From contig CAJFCJ010000008.1 of the NCBI GenBank assembly GCA_904063045.1, forward strand, positions 930,001 through 994,000: a stretch of 64,000 nt of DNA, in the 5' to 3' direction. A program made the translations under genes and the position numbers. This document shows, in pieces, positions 1 to 10,950 of this stretch (position 1 is the first letter of the stretch; each line of letters opens with the position of its first letter). The stretch comes from Dimorphilus gyrociliatus (lineage: Eukaryota > Annelida > Polychaeta > Dinophilidae). Below the pieces are notes generated by a model. The model did not search any database. It was not told the DNA's origin and saw nothing but the letters and a program-made list of their open reading frames with translations.

Positions 1-1087
1 ATTTACCAGTTGTCAGTTGCCAACGGTATATTTTACATTTTGAAAATTCGCGCCACAAATACAAAAAGATTCTTTTGAATAAAGTTTTCCTATTAATCAA
101 TATTAAACATGTTTAGAGTCGTACTTGATCTTCCTGAAAAAGAGAGAATAACACGATAAATATATTTATATTGATATGAGTTATTTAATTATTGAGAGCT
201 GCAATGCTTTTATACCTTTCGCGGAGCAATTCAGGCAAAAAATAATAATTACCATAGTTGCTTTCCAGTGGATTCTTTGATGATAGCAGATTATAGTATG
301 AATTAACTGAATGGAAAATATTGAAGTGTTATGGAATATGGAATATGAAATATTGATCAAATAGAGAGATACAATAGTCAAAATAATATCTTTTAGACAC
401 TTAATATCTTAAATTCTTGTTTAAATTAGTTTTAAGACTCCTGAATGGCTGATTAAAGCTAATCCAGTATTATTTACAGTCTTGCAGTTACAGTATGAAA
501 TATCTACTTAAAAAACTGTTATTCATTCAAATAGTAGACTATAAACACAACAATTTTAGTATTTACTAACGTGTCTTACTCAAAATCCAAAAGATTTTCA
601 TAATTTGCCTTTCTATTTTCATCCAAATTTTCGACAGCTTAGCACAAACGTTTAAGTAAACTTTAAGCCGATAAGAGCTAGATTAAAGAACGTATACGTA
701 GCCGTCTAAACTTGCCCAAGTTCACACTGAGTTTTCTTCCTCTATTTTTTTTTTTAAAAAAAAAAGTATAAAATTTTTATTTGAGTGCAAAATTTCTTTT
801 ATTGTTTTATAGTAAAAAGATAAATATATATATATATAAGTTTCTATAGCAAATAAATTCTACTTTGGCCGACAGCACAAAAAAGGTGTAAAAAAAAACA
901 AAACAAAGGTAAAAAGGATAAACTCTTGATTATCAACACGCCAAAAAATTGATTTTCATTGAGCAGTCAGCTTTTTTCAACATTCTTTATATATCTTCAC
1001 TTCAGAATCCGATGGCATGCAGAGATAAGACTTTGGCTTTAAATTGTTTATAATTAATTAATTAATTAATCAATCTAATTAATTTAA
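1..1087. other. noncoding 3' flank of the coiled-coil gene
   Basis: No supportable gene is seen. The stretch is AT-rich, with homopolymer A/T runs around 745-775, a short (TA)n tract near 823-838 and a (TTAA)n tract at about 1050-1075. It probably holds the 3' UTR of the minus-strand gene ending at 1088 and unassigned flank. The short open frames here have no recognisable composition or splice partners. Confidence 0.6.
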
Positions 1088-3645
1088 TTAAAAAACTTTT
1101 CCTACTTTATTAAAAGAATATTTATCGCCTTTTAAACTTGATAGTTCATTTTTCAATGAATAAATCTGATCTTGTAATCTTTGCTTATCATTTTGCCAAT
1201 GTGAGGATTCTTGTAAAATTTGCTTTTCCATGTTCGAACGAAAATCATCGTGAAATTTTTGAGCTACAATCTCATTTTGATGTTGATTTATCATTGGAGG
1301 CTGATAGGGTAATTGAGACTTTTCCAGTTGCCTAGGTGATTTTGATAATGTCTGTTGTAATTTATTTATTTGATCAACGTGTTCGGCAATTAATCTTTCT
1401 TTTAAAGCATCGAGAGCAATCATCTGTAAAAAGTGAAGTTTTATAAAAACTGCAAAGAATGTTCAACTCTAACCTTATCCTTATGGAATGATTCTCTTAT
1501 CTTGTCGATTTCACCGCCTCTCTTCCTTTCGTATTGTATAACTAATTGTTTTACATTCTTTAAATCGGATTTAATTGCATTATAAGAACGTTTTAATTCC
1601 ACCATTATACTACGTAAATAGCTGAGAGATGATCCAAAGCTGTTCTTTCTATTTTGTGATCCATTTTCATTAACAGGGATTTGAATAGCAAAGTTTTCAA
1701 TAATTTTTCTGCATTCATCATGCATTTGAGACGTGATATGCTTTTCGAATCTATCGTATTTTCCTATAGCTTCCCTCTCCCTTAAGAGAGCGTCATTTCT
1801 CTCCCGTCTGAGATTGGATAGCTGAATTTCGACATTTTGTAGGAGACGCTGCTGCTTATCGCAGTCCAGTAAAGTCTGATTTTCAGCGCAATTTTTTATT
1901 TGATTAACTTCTTTATGCTTTTTAACTGTTAATTCGTGACGAAGTTCGGCTAAAGCGGACTGTTTTGAGTAGATAGTGTCGTCTAATAGGCTTTGTAGCT
2001 TGTCTAACTCTTGATGAAGACGTTCAATTTCGTCGCTTTGACGCTCGGTTATTGCTCTCTCTCTATGGAGTTCATCTTTGGTTGTGTTAAGAGCCATATT
2101 CAATTCCGAACGAAGGTTATTAATATCGATTTCATGGCTTCGTTTCTTTTCCAATTTCCATTGTTTAAATTCATTAATTACGTTTAAACGACACTCTTCC
2201 TCCTTTAGTTCCATTCTATTTTGCAATTCATTTATTAAATCATTCGATTCGTCCAATTTTCCTTTTAGCATTTGATTTTGTTCAATTTTAGCCTCAATTT
2301 GAGATTGTAAAAGAGAAACTGTCTGCTTATGAGCTTCTTGCGTTTGTTGAAATTGGTCATTAAGAGCCGTAAAACTCTTTTGTCTCTCTTCCTCTAACAA
2401 ATCCCTTTCTGCCTTCATAATCCTTTGACTTTCGCTTAGAGATTCATTTAATGCTTTTTGCGCATCTTCAGCTAAAACAGCCAACTTTCTATCATTACAA
2501 TTTGCATCCTTTTCCAATTCTCTTAATTTTAATTTTAAGCGTTCATTCTCTCTACACTGTTCGGCAAGTTCGGATTTAGTTTTAGCTTGTTCATCGATTA
2601 TCTCGCTTAATTGACGTCTAACTTGATTAGTCTCTGCTTCGGCCATCATCTTTATATCAGATATTTGCGAGTGAAGATTCTCTTTAAAATCATTAGTTTG
2701 TACCGATTTCTTAGTCATAATATCTAAATTCGATTCCTCAAGCTTTCTATATTTTAATTGAAGATTATAATATTTCTTTTGAATACTATTGAAATCTTTG
2801 CTAATTTCTTCGTACTTCTTTTCGGATCTAGATAATTGATGATTTAAATCATCGTTCATACTCTTCCATTTCCTTTTCTCGTCTAAAGTTTCATTACTTA
2901 AATTATTTAATTGCTTCTTAAACTCATCCTTCTCGCAAGCAACCGAATCCAATTGGTCATTTAAAGATTTCTCGAGGGCACAGAATTTTGTCATCCATGA
3001 TTTTCTTTCACTTTCGACAGCTTCTTCAATAGATTTATTGATTCTCGTATTCTCCACCTTAACATCGTCAATTTCTCTTCTACTTTCCAGAATTTGTCTA
3101 CTAAGTGCCTCGTATTCTTTAATTGTCGCATCTCTTTTAAATTCCGCCAATAGTTGTTCAGCTTTTACCTTTTCTAACAGATTACGACATTGTTTAAGCT
3201 CCATTTGGGTCTTACGTAAAATTTTTTTGTAATTTGTTAAGTCTCCGTGGAGTAAGGACACATCTGTACTATTTATCGTATCCGCACTTATAGTTGATAC
3301 CTTAGAACTAATGGAATTCTCCCTTTTCGAAGATCTTCTAATCGTAGGTTTAGTGCGGCTAGGCATTATAGGCTTACCGTACTTTTCCAAAACTGAATCT
3401 CTTTTATTAGAACCATTTAAAGGTCGGCATTCGTTTTCCACAATTGTTTGAAAGCACTTTTCGAAATCCTCTGTTTTAATTGAATCCGTTTCCAATCGAT
3501 TTTCATCGTCAACATCCCGATCCCGTGGGGTGTACATCTCGAATTTACATTCATTGTCCGTTGTAACTTCCGAATAAAAACTAGGAGCAGCGTAAGACTC
3601 ATAGTCCCTAAATTCCGACAAATCAGTACCCTCGGAACAATCCAT
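1088..3645 (-). CDS. long coiled-coil protein, probably centrosome or cytoskeleton related
   Basis: Two coding exons, 1474-3645 and 1088-1423, are joined across a 49-bp intron whose donor follows codons for HKDK and whose acceptor precedes ATG-ATT-GCT. The junction keeps frame and gives about 835 residues. The first ~130 residues are acidic and Ser/Thr-rich and look disordered. From about residue 135 to the end the protein is nearly all Glu/Lys/Gln/Leu/Arg with heptad-like spacing, predicting a long coiled coil. No catalytic domain or signal peptide is visible. Architecture (acidic head, one long rod) is that of centrosomal coiled-coil proteins such as the CEP families, but I cannot assign an orthologue from residues I recognise, so no symbol is given. 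The start is the first ATG of the frame; a gene-poor region lies upstream. Confidence 0.85.
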
Positions 3646-4639
3646 TTAGCAATGTCTATATTTAATAAAGGCCGGATTCTATATGCACAAACTATTTCTT
3701 CAATCACTTCGCCATCATGAACACGTTCGAACGCGTCAATTATCGATTATATTATTTCTTTTTGGCTGTTTCTTTTTTTGTAATGTAGCAAAAAACAGGC
3801 ACCTTCTTGGCGCCACTATCGATTTACAATAGTTACTAAGCACCCAAAGACCCAAAACATTTAAGGATTATTATTCTCTTAAAATATCTCCAAATAGCCC
3901 TATAGGCTATTTATACAATAAATTGTCTCTTTTGGTTATATACTGTTCTTGTAAAAATACAAATATTACTTTAAGATTGTCATTGAAACACTATTAATAC
4001 TATAATAAAACAATTGATTAACAATGACATTCAAATAAGTTCTTTTCAATCCCATAAACTTTTCTTTTCGCTCTCTCTCTCTAACACGTATACACACACA
4101 TACTGTATTCATATATATATATATATACAGCCCCATTGACCAGAACCGATTATACGACACCTGTGTATAGTAGTATCACGTGATCAGTTGGCGGGAAAAA
4201 TACACTTTAACAATGTATTCATCCTTAACGAGATAGTAATTAATAAAGCTTTTAAAATGGACATATATAATCATCTACAACCAGATAGGAATCTGAAGTA
4301 TTTCTTTAGCTAAGTGAGCGAATGAGAGTTTCTTTTAATAGAAGTGGATGAAGAGGAAAAAGGGGAAAATAAATCATTTAAACTACTTTGTTCCTTGAAA
4401 AGAAAACCTATTTACTATTTGGTATTATCTCCTCGATATTTTATAGCCTTAAAATGATGATATATATATATTGTATGTAAAATAGGATAACTATGGTATT
4501 ATATAACAAAAAAAAGGATAAAGAAAAATTTGATAATATTTACTTAAAAGAATAAAAGGCCAATGAAAAAAAATATTCAAAGTAATCAATTAAATAAAAG
4601 ACATTTGATATGTTTTAAATAGTTTGTTGTTTTTCTCTT

Positions 4640-4640
4640 T

Positions 4641-4683
<43 letters not shown>
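4640..4683. repeat. microsatellite (TC)n followed by (TATC)n
   Basis: A compound simple repeat: about seven TC units run directly into about seven TATC/TCTA units. It lies in the spacer downstream of Emx and has no coding potential. Confidence 0.9.
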
Positions 4684-4684
<1 letters not shown>

Positions 4685-6100
4685 GCTCATTCTCTCTTTT
4701 TTAACATGAAAGAAATGGTACACATAGGACTATTTTTAGTTTGTTTTCTTTACTTAATTATTTATAGGAATTCTAGGAATTTATTTTTTTTTTTTAATAC
4801 GATTGACCGGTTTCGTCCCATTATTAGAACATGACCCACAGATGGCTTCCTTTTTTATTATTAAGTGGCTCCCCCTTAAGTTCAAACAGAAAAAGGCGGA
4901 TTAGATATTAAAAAAAAGAGTCATTTATATCTGTTTATTATTTATTGCATAAACATATAGTATATAGGATTGAAATATTTATATAAATAAATAAGAAAAG
5001 GCTAGGAAAAATGATTGTTATGGAGAAAAATAATTATTTATTATTAATTCCGTGTCAAAAATCTATTATATTCCTCCTTTTTTCGTGAAAAGAAAATGTC
5101 GATATAAAACAGCTTTTTAAGCTTAATAGCTTTATAGAATAATGTGTTAGAAAGGTCGTAAAAAAAGGAAAGTGAAATGAAATTTGCAGAGAATGAAAAG
5201 AAAATGTTAAGAAAGAAATACTTACTCTTAACTTAGTGTAAACTTTCTAAATGGAAGGAAAATAGGATAATTATCGGTTTTGCATAAACTTTTACTATTG
5301 AATTATAACGATAACGAATAACGAGTTATTAATGAAACAATGTAAAAAAACATTGAAAGGAGTCAGTTATTTTTGTAGGATAATTGATCTTTTATGATTG
5401 AAGAATAATAAGAAATAGATAGACATTTCCTTCTTCTCCTTCTTCTTCTTCTTCCTATACTCTTTTTGTTAGACAAAATGAAAAGAAATGTAATTAAAAT
5501 GCTAGTTTTCTTTTAACTAGAGGAAGTATTCATCCTCGGGGCGTTGCGCTTTTATATAAAAGAATGTACATAATCCTCGATCTTCCTCAACAGTCGATAT
5601 CCTTTGCGATGATTCTATTAAGAAATAAATACAAAACAAACATTGCTACCCTACAGAACAATCTTTAGATACACCACTCCATTTGCTTATGTTTGCTAAA
5701 CCCTTCTCATATAATTGAAGCCTAATAAAACATTATGTGTTCAATTACTCTTAGTAATCAGTCAAATAGCGAACGGAAATGGCTAAATGGGATGCTGGGA
5801 TTGAAATTGTATGTTGAGATCGAATTTAGTGAAGGGGAAAGCGTTTTCCTTTTTTTTTACACACGCGATGGACTCATCTGAAATTTGTCATATCGATAAG
5901 TGTTTACTTGACGTGACCCTTGTTTATAGAGAATATTGACGTTTATGATGAGTGAGCATAATAGAACATGTCATATGGTTCGGTGACGTTTTACGACGTT
6001 TACTGTGCTTCAATTTTTATAACAACGAGAAATTAGCATACTTTATAAATATATGCACATCCCTTCTTCTTTTTCTTTTTTGTCTCTCTATCCGTCCCTG

Positions 6101-6103
<3 letters not shown>

Positions 6104-6139
<36 letters not shown>
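6104..6139. repeat. (CT)18 microsatellite
   Basis: An uninterrupted CT dinucleotide tract of about 36 bp in the noncoding spacer downstream of Emx. On the minus strand it reads as a GA tract. Confidence 0.9.
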
Positions 6140-6141
<2 letters not shown>

Positions 6142-6872
6142 CATTACATTTTATTTTATTATAAATTTTCAAAAGCACCTGCCTCTTTCCCCCCTTCCGG
6201 AATTTTTAACTACAAGTGCTTGTACTTGAAACTACAAGGCTTTTCTTTTGTCTTACTTTGTTAAACATTTAAAAAAATTCAATATTCATTTTAAAAAATG
6301 AAAAAGATAATAAATTCGCTCTTTTTTCTCTTTCTAAAGAAAAGTCTGTTTTTAGCGGACCAACTGTCATTTTTACTTATTAAATTCAGATTTACGGTCA
6401 GTGGATACGAAAAGGCGGGTCGGAAGGAGGTCATAATGAGACTTTTTATTAAATCGATGAGTTATAATTATAACCACAATATATGTGATTAACGCCTAAA
6501 TATAAGTTTACGACTTAATATATTGTGCAAGTTTATATAGGTGTGCAGTCAACTTATTCTTTATGAAAGAAAAAGGAGAATCGAATTTAGGTGAAAAATA
6601 GGCATTCCGTTCCATACGAAAACGTCTTTAATAAAGTTTATTATGTTATTCTTAACGATTTTCTTGAATTCGTTAAACATTCTCATATGACAAAACAGCT
6701 TTGGGCGCTGTCAATCAGCGGACCACCCACTACCGATACTATTAAAACATTTAACATCTTCTTAATGGCAATTTCAATGTCACTGTCGCTGTATTATTTT
6801 AACCAATTTCAACTTATTTTGCTTGGCTTGCTGTGTGACGAGTGTATGACGTGATGCTCCTTTTTATTTTCG

Positions 6873-6880
6873 TGACGTCA
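6873..6880. promoter_or_regulatory. perfect CRE palindrome (TGACGTCA)
   Basis: The full 8-bp cAMP response element palindrome is present, with half-site-like TGACG or GACGT cores also nearby (about 6837-6852 and 6883-6888). CREB/ATF-family bZIP factors bind this motif. The block around it is less AT-rich than its surroundings, which hints at constraint, but function is inferred. Confidence 0.4.
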
Positions 6881-7699
6881 TGTTGACGAAGAGAATTAGT
6901 ATGGTTAAATTGGAATTTTGAAAGGAATTTCGGCCCATTTCTTTTTACCCCGCCCATCGAGCCGGCTAGGCCTAATTTGGCACACGCAAGATTCCCGAAT
7001 TTGGCGGGTAAAGTGATAAATTCTTTAGGAAATGTCCAATGAAAAAAATGCCCTAAGGGCTTGAAATTTAAGGAGACATCATACTCCTTTTTACAGTCGT
7101 AACTACCGGGGGAAATAGGGAATCGTTTAAACAGCTCAATACAAAGTCGACTGACCACAACTGACCATGGGAAGATTTAAATTGACACTGCGCTGACATC
7201 TTTGTGACGTTCAATTAGAGCATTAAACGGCTACCGCCGATATTCTAGAAGAGAGCATTTCTAATGTAAATCTAAACATAATAATGAGAATAAGACTAGA
7301 TATAATTTTTAATTCGTTTATTTATTCGTACGCATGTAATTGAAAGCCGAAGAGAACATAGAGCTTTTGTCTGCGATCATGGATGGTAAATAAATGAAAA
7401 AGATGTGAATTCACTTAACCCCCTTTCATCCGCCGCCATTTAAACAGGCTTGTAAAGAGATTTGTGTATATTTAGATATTTGTAAAGAATATTTGTCAAT
7501 GAATTGTTCATCTCCTTATTATCGGATTTTTAACAATATATAAATATATTTTCCTTATCTATATACATATATGTTTACAAGTACAAAATATACATTTATG
7601 GAATTTTTCTGTATATCATTATATGAATAAATTAAGTTTATTCTTATTAACTTTTAACATAGTTTCATAATTACAGAATATATTTAAATATGTATTTAT

Positions 7700-7778
7700 A
7701 AATATATATATATATATATATATAGATATATATATATATATACATGTATGTATACTATATATATATATATATATATAC
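7700..7778. repeat. (AT)n repeats
   Basis: Two long (TA)n tracts, about 7703-7742 and 7756-7778, are separated by a short TACATGTATG-like spacer. This is simple sequence; the open frame across it encodes only Tyr/Ile repeats and is not a gene. Confidence 0.85.
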
Positions 7779-7965
7779 TTCCGCATGTATACACATATAA
7801 TTCTTGTTTTAATAAATATAGACTCATAAACATGCATACATGAAGAAAATTCTTAATTCTCTCTCTTTTTAGTAAGAACGTAAGTCTATACGCTTAAACT
7901 TTTTATTGCAAAATGGAAAAAAAAAACGAATAATTGCAGAACAAAACGCTAAATTGTTATTCAAC

Positions 7966-10950
7966 TTATTCAACTTGTACAGTATCCCAATCTTCTTCTG
8001 ATTCTTCGTCGTCATTTTTCATCTTTTCAAAATCATCTTCATCTCTTAGATCGTCGTCCATTTTTATTGAATCACTTGAATTATTATTCCCAGACTTATT
8101 TCCAGCTTCTTCGGCTTTCATTCTCTTATATTTCGTACGCCTATTCTGGAACCATACTTTTACCTGTAAAAGCAATGTTCATAAAAGTATTAATAAGTTT
8201 TTCTATAAAAAAAAAATTTCTTTTTTAAAAGTATTTCCGCTTTTCCTAATGATAATCGCAGAGGGGCGAAGGATGAGGAAAGGGGGGAGGTGAAAATCAA
8301 TGAGAGTATCTACGAAATCTATAAATATACTTGGTAATTATCCTAAAACACGCTCCGGCAACGTAAACAGAATAATAGAAGAGAAAATATGAGAAAATGT
8401 TGCTAAATCAAATATTATTTCGGTGAAAATGAGGTGAACGCGATAGAAATTGGCTACAATAAAACACAGGCACGTTCTTTTTGTGAAAAAAGTCACGCTC
8501 TCCAAATATAACATAAAGCCATCAATGTAATAACTTTCAATATGAATCGTTCGTGTGTAATGAATGTAGATTTATGCATAGCAAATTAATCCTATTCCAT
8601 TTCCTGTAGGGTAGACGTTGAAAGGAGTACGCGGTGGTCAGGCGTTTTCAACTCGTTTACTAATTTCTAGTTGATTAAACATTAATGTCTTTTTCATCAA
8701 TTTCGGGTTATGACTCTGAACTCTACGTTTGACCTCTCTGCGAGAGTTTGTCATATTTTAAAAAGGAAACTAACAAATTAATTAAACAAGAAATGGGCTT
8801 TTAGTGTGTGATTTATGATTTATACAGCTGTTGATTTTTTCGACACCCCCTACTTCGATACGTCCCACACTTCCTATATCTCTTTGTAAATATACTGTAT
8901 ATAGATATTGTACAATATCCTTTTCAAAAGAAGTTTTTTTTTGTATAATATATATTTTCAACAGATTTTCCGACTTTACAAGTCAATATATCGTTAACTT
9001 ACTTATAAATTTTCTGACAGGTGTCAATCACTACGCTTATTTATATTTATTATTTAAAAAAGGACTTTTAGAAGATTATCAAGATTCCTCTATCAAATCT
9101 TGGTAATTCCCTTATTCAAAATTTGTTATCTTTTTTCCATGACATCGCGTACATCACAAGTATAAATTTACATTGAGATTAATTTTTTTATTGATTTGTT
9201 GTTCAAATTCCTTTTAACTATTTAGTTCTGTTGTTATTGACCTAGTTAGAATTTTATATCTTGTCTCCGCCTACTTTAGTTTACATAGATAACATATTTC
9301 TTCTGCGAATGGAGCAAATTACATTAACGTGGAAAAAAATCATTATGTAATTTTTTACTTGTTAGGGGCGTCTCGTTTCGGGTCGACCTGTCCGCTCAAT
9401 GTAAAATAAACCCTCACCACCCACTGAGCTCGTGTACACAAAACAATCTGTTACCAAAGTGCGTAACCCAATACATAAGCGATTATGATACGATAACAAG
9501 ACATAATTTTGTATGATTGATACGGCTTTAAAGGCTTATTATGTTCTCTGTAGTTTTTTTTGATTTTCCCTTATTTACAACGTGTTAAAGATACTATTTC
9601 AATCGGCCTGTCCAAGTTTATTTCAGGTGCCATTAATTTAAATACAATTGATACGTTGGTTTTTATATATTATGTTATTATTAATTTTAAAAAGTGCCTA
9701 CTAAACCAATAAATGCCTCGTTTAAGGGAAATCCATTTAAGAATTAATGGAAAGAGTGTCATGATAAATTTGCATACTAGCAGGCCTCACCCCCAGCAGA
9801 GATGCCACAAACAACAATGACCATTGACAATGAGAGAGCGCTAAGCAATTATTCTTTATTGAAGTCATTATATTAATGACGCCACAATTTCGAGCTATTT
9901 AACTATTTTGCCAGTAAAAACTGGGGTATGTAATGAGCAATTTGTTTCCAAGTAGTAAGCCCCTCACACGTCAAATCAATAGAATATGCGACCTAATTAA
10001 ATTTGTGCGACCAACTGACCTGTGTTTCTGTTAAATTTAGACTGGCGGCTAGTTCTTTTCGTTCCTGTCCAACAACGTAGTGGTTCTTTTCGAAAGCGTG
10101 TTCCAGCTGCATTAAATGCGAAGGACTAAAGGCCGTACGTATTCTTTTTGGCTTTCGGAAAGGTTGTAGTAAGAAGCTAAGATCAGGAGCTAAAGAAAAT
10201 GAAAAAAAAATATAAAGTATAAAAGAATGAAATGAAATGAAAAGTGTCAGCGGACTGACTGAGTGAAAGAAATCAGTCAATATCGATTAACGGGCAATTA
10301 TATCAGTAACAGACTAATATTGGAAAATGAAAAGAACACAAACTGAACGCGTTCGTTTCCTAAGCTTTCATGTTGCAAAGAGTAATATCCGTTATTAAGC
10401 TCTCATACAAATTTCCTTATTTAGTTTAAACGCATGTTATGCTCAATAAGCAGTTCGAACAGCGTTTTAATTTGCGTTCTGTATATATTGATATGCGGTT
10501 TGATCTCTCCAAATGAGTATTTAGATTAAGTAATATATGTTTACCTAGTCTATGAGCAGCTGCAGCGGCGTGAAAAGATGGAGAATATCTAAGTCCACCT
10601 CCCGCCAACCAAGGATAGGACGGTAGAACGCCAGGATGTTGAACGAAATCAGCTCTATTCTGATTCTGGAACATGAGAAATCTTTGAAGGCTGTCGTTTT
10701 GACTAGGATTCAATCCCATAGCTAATCCCGGAGCAAAGGCTGGTCGAAATACATTATTAGGATTTTCAGGTCTATTTAATCTGAGACCAGGTAGTGCCGA
10801 TGATGGTAAGGAAGTTGGTGGATGAGGTGAAGGGGTTGATGACGTGGAACTTTTCTTGTCCTCCTCGCATTCTCTTTCTGACTCTTTACCTATCAAAGAA
10901 TCAATTGAAAATCCGGATTTTCTTTTCGGTAAGCCACTAATCTTCATCAT
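7966..10950 (-). CDS. Emx: Emx / empty spiracles homeobox transcription factor
   Basis: Three coding exons, 10545-10950, 10020-10189 and 7966-8163, join in phase and give about 257 residues. The homeodomain spans about residues 148-207, with the EMX-type start [12 protein letters not shown], the family segment [12 protein letters not shown], and helix 3 [14 protein letters not shown]. It is cut by the intron after LTETQ. Near the N-terminus is the EMX-like motif [14 protein letters not shown], the equivalent of FTIESLVAKD (the Engrailed-homology-1 type repression motif region). EMX factors pattern the anterior head and brain in bilaterians. The C-terminal tail after the homeodomain is strongly acidic (Asp/Glu-rich) and lacks the vertebrate HHINRWR motif. 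The start is supported by alignment of the N-terminal motif; two ATGs lie in tandem. Intron 2 is 1.86 kb and probably regulatory. Confidence 0.95.
8164..10019 (-). promoter_or_regulatory. Emx intron 2, candidate enhancer
   Basis: This 1,856-bp intron splits the homeodomain and is about 35 times longer than a typical intron in the window. At 9768-9880 it carries an octamer (ATTTGCAT, 9768-9775), three SOX-like cores (AACAATG 9813-9819, CCATTG 9821-9826, ACAATG 9827-9832), and an inverted homeodomain-type site: arms GTCATTA and TAATGAC around TAT, at 9864-9880. POU and SOX factors acting with homeodomain proteins are common inputs to neural enhancers. The enhancer role is inference from motif clustering alone. 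Confidence 0.45.

Larger units (their letters stand above)
3646..7965. other. gene-poor spacer between the coiled-coil gene and Emx
   Basis: I see no convincing coding sequence in 4.3 kb, long for this compact genome. It holds microsatellites (listed separately), T/A-rich sequence, and a less AT-rich block at about 6690-7250 that includes a perfect CRE palindrome at 6873-6880. The proximal part (3646-3850) should contain the promoter of the coiled-coil gene; it carries a TTGGCGCCA element near 3808-3816. The distal part probably contains the Emx 3' UTR and possible enhancers, which is inference. Confidence 0.55.

Noticed and set aside
6814-7158. 114-residue minus-strand open frame in the spacer downstream of Emx
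   Set aside because: Composition is not protein-like, there is no recognisable domain, and no splice partner or start context supports it. The block's lower AT content fits regulatory DNA better.
7619-7837. 72-residue frame of Tyr/Ile repeats
   Set aside because: Translation of (TA)n simple repeats.
7934-8293. 119-residue plus-strand frame over the last Emx exon
   Set aside because: It is the antisense shadow of the acidic Emx tail (Ser/Phe-rich translation) and is not an independent gene.
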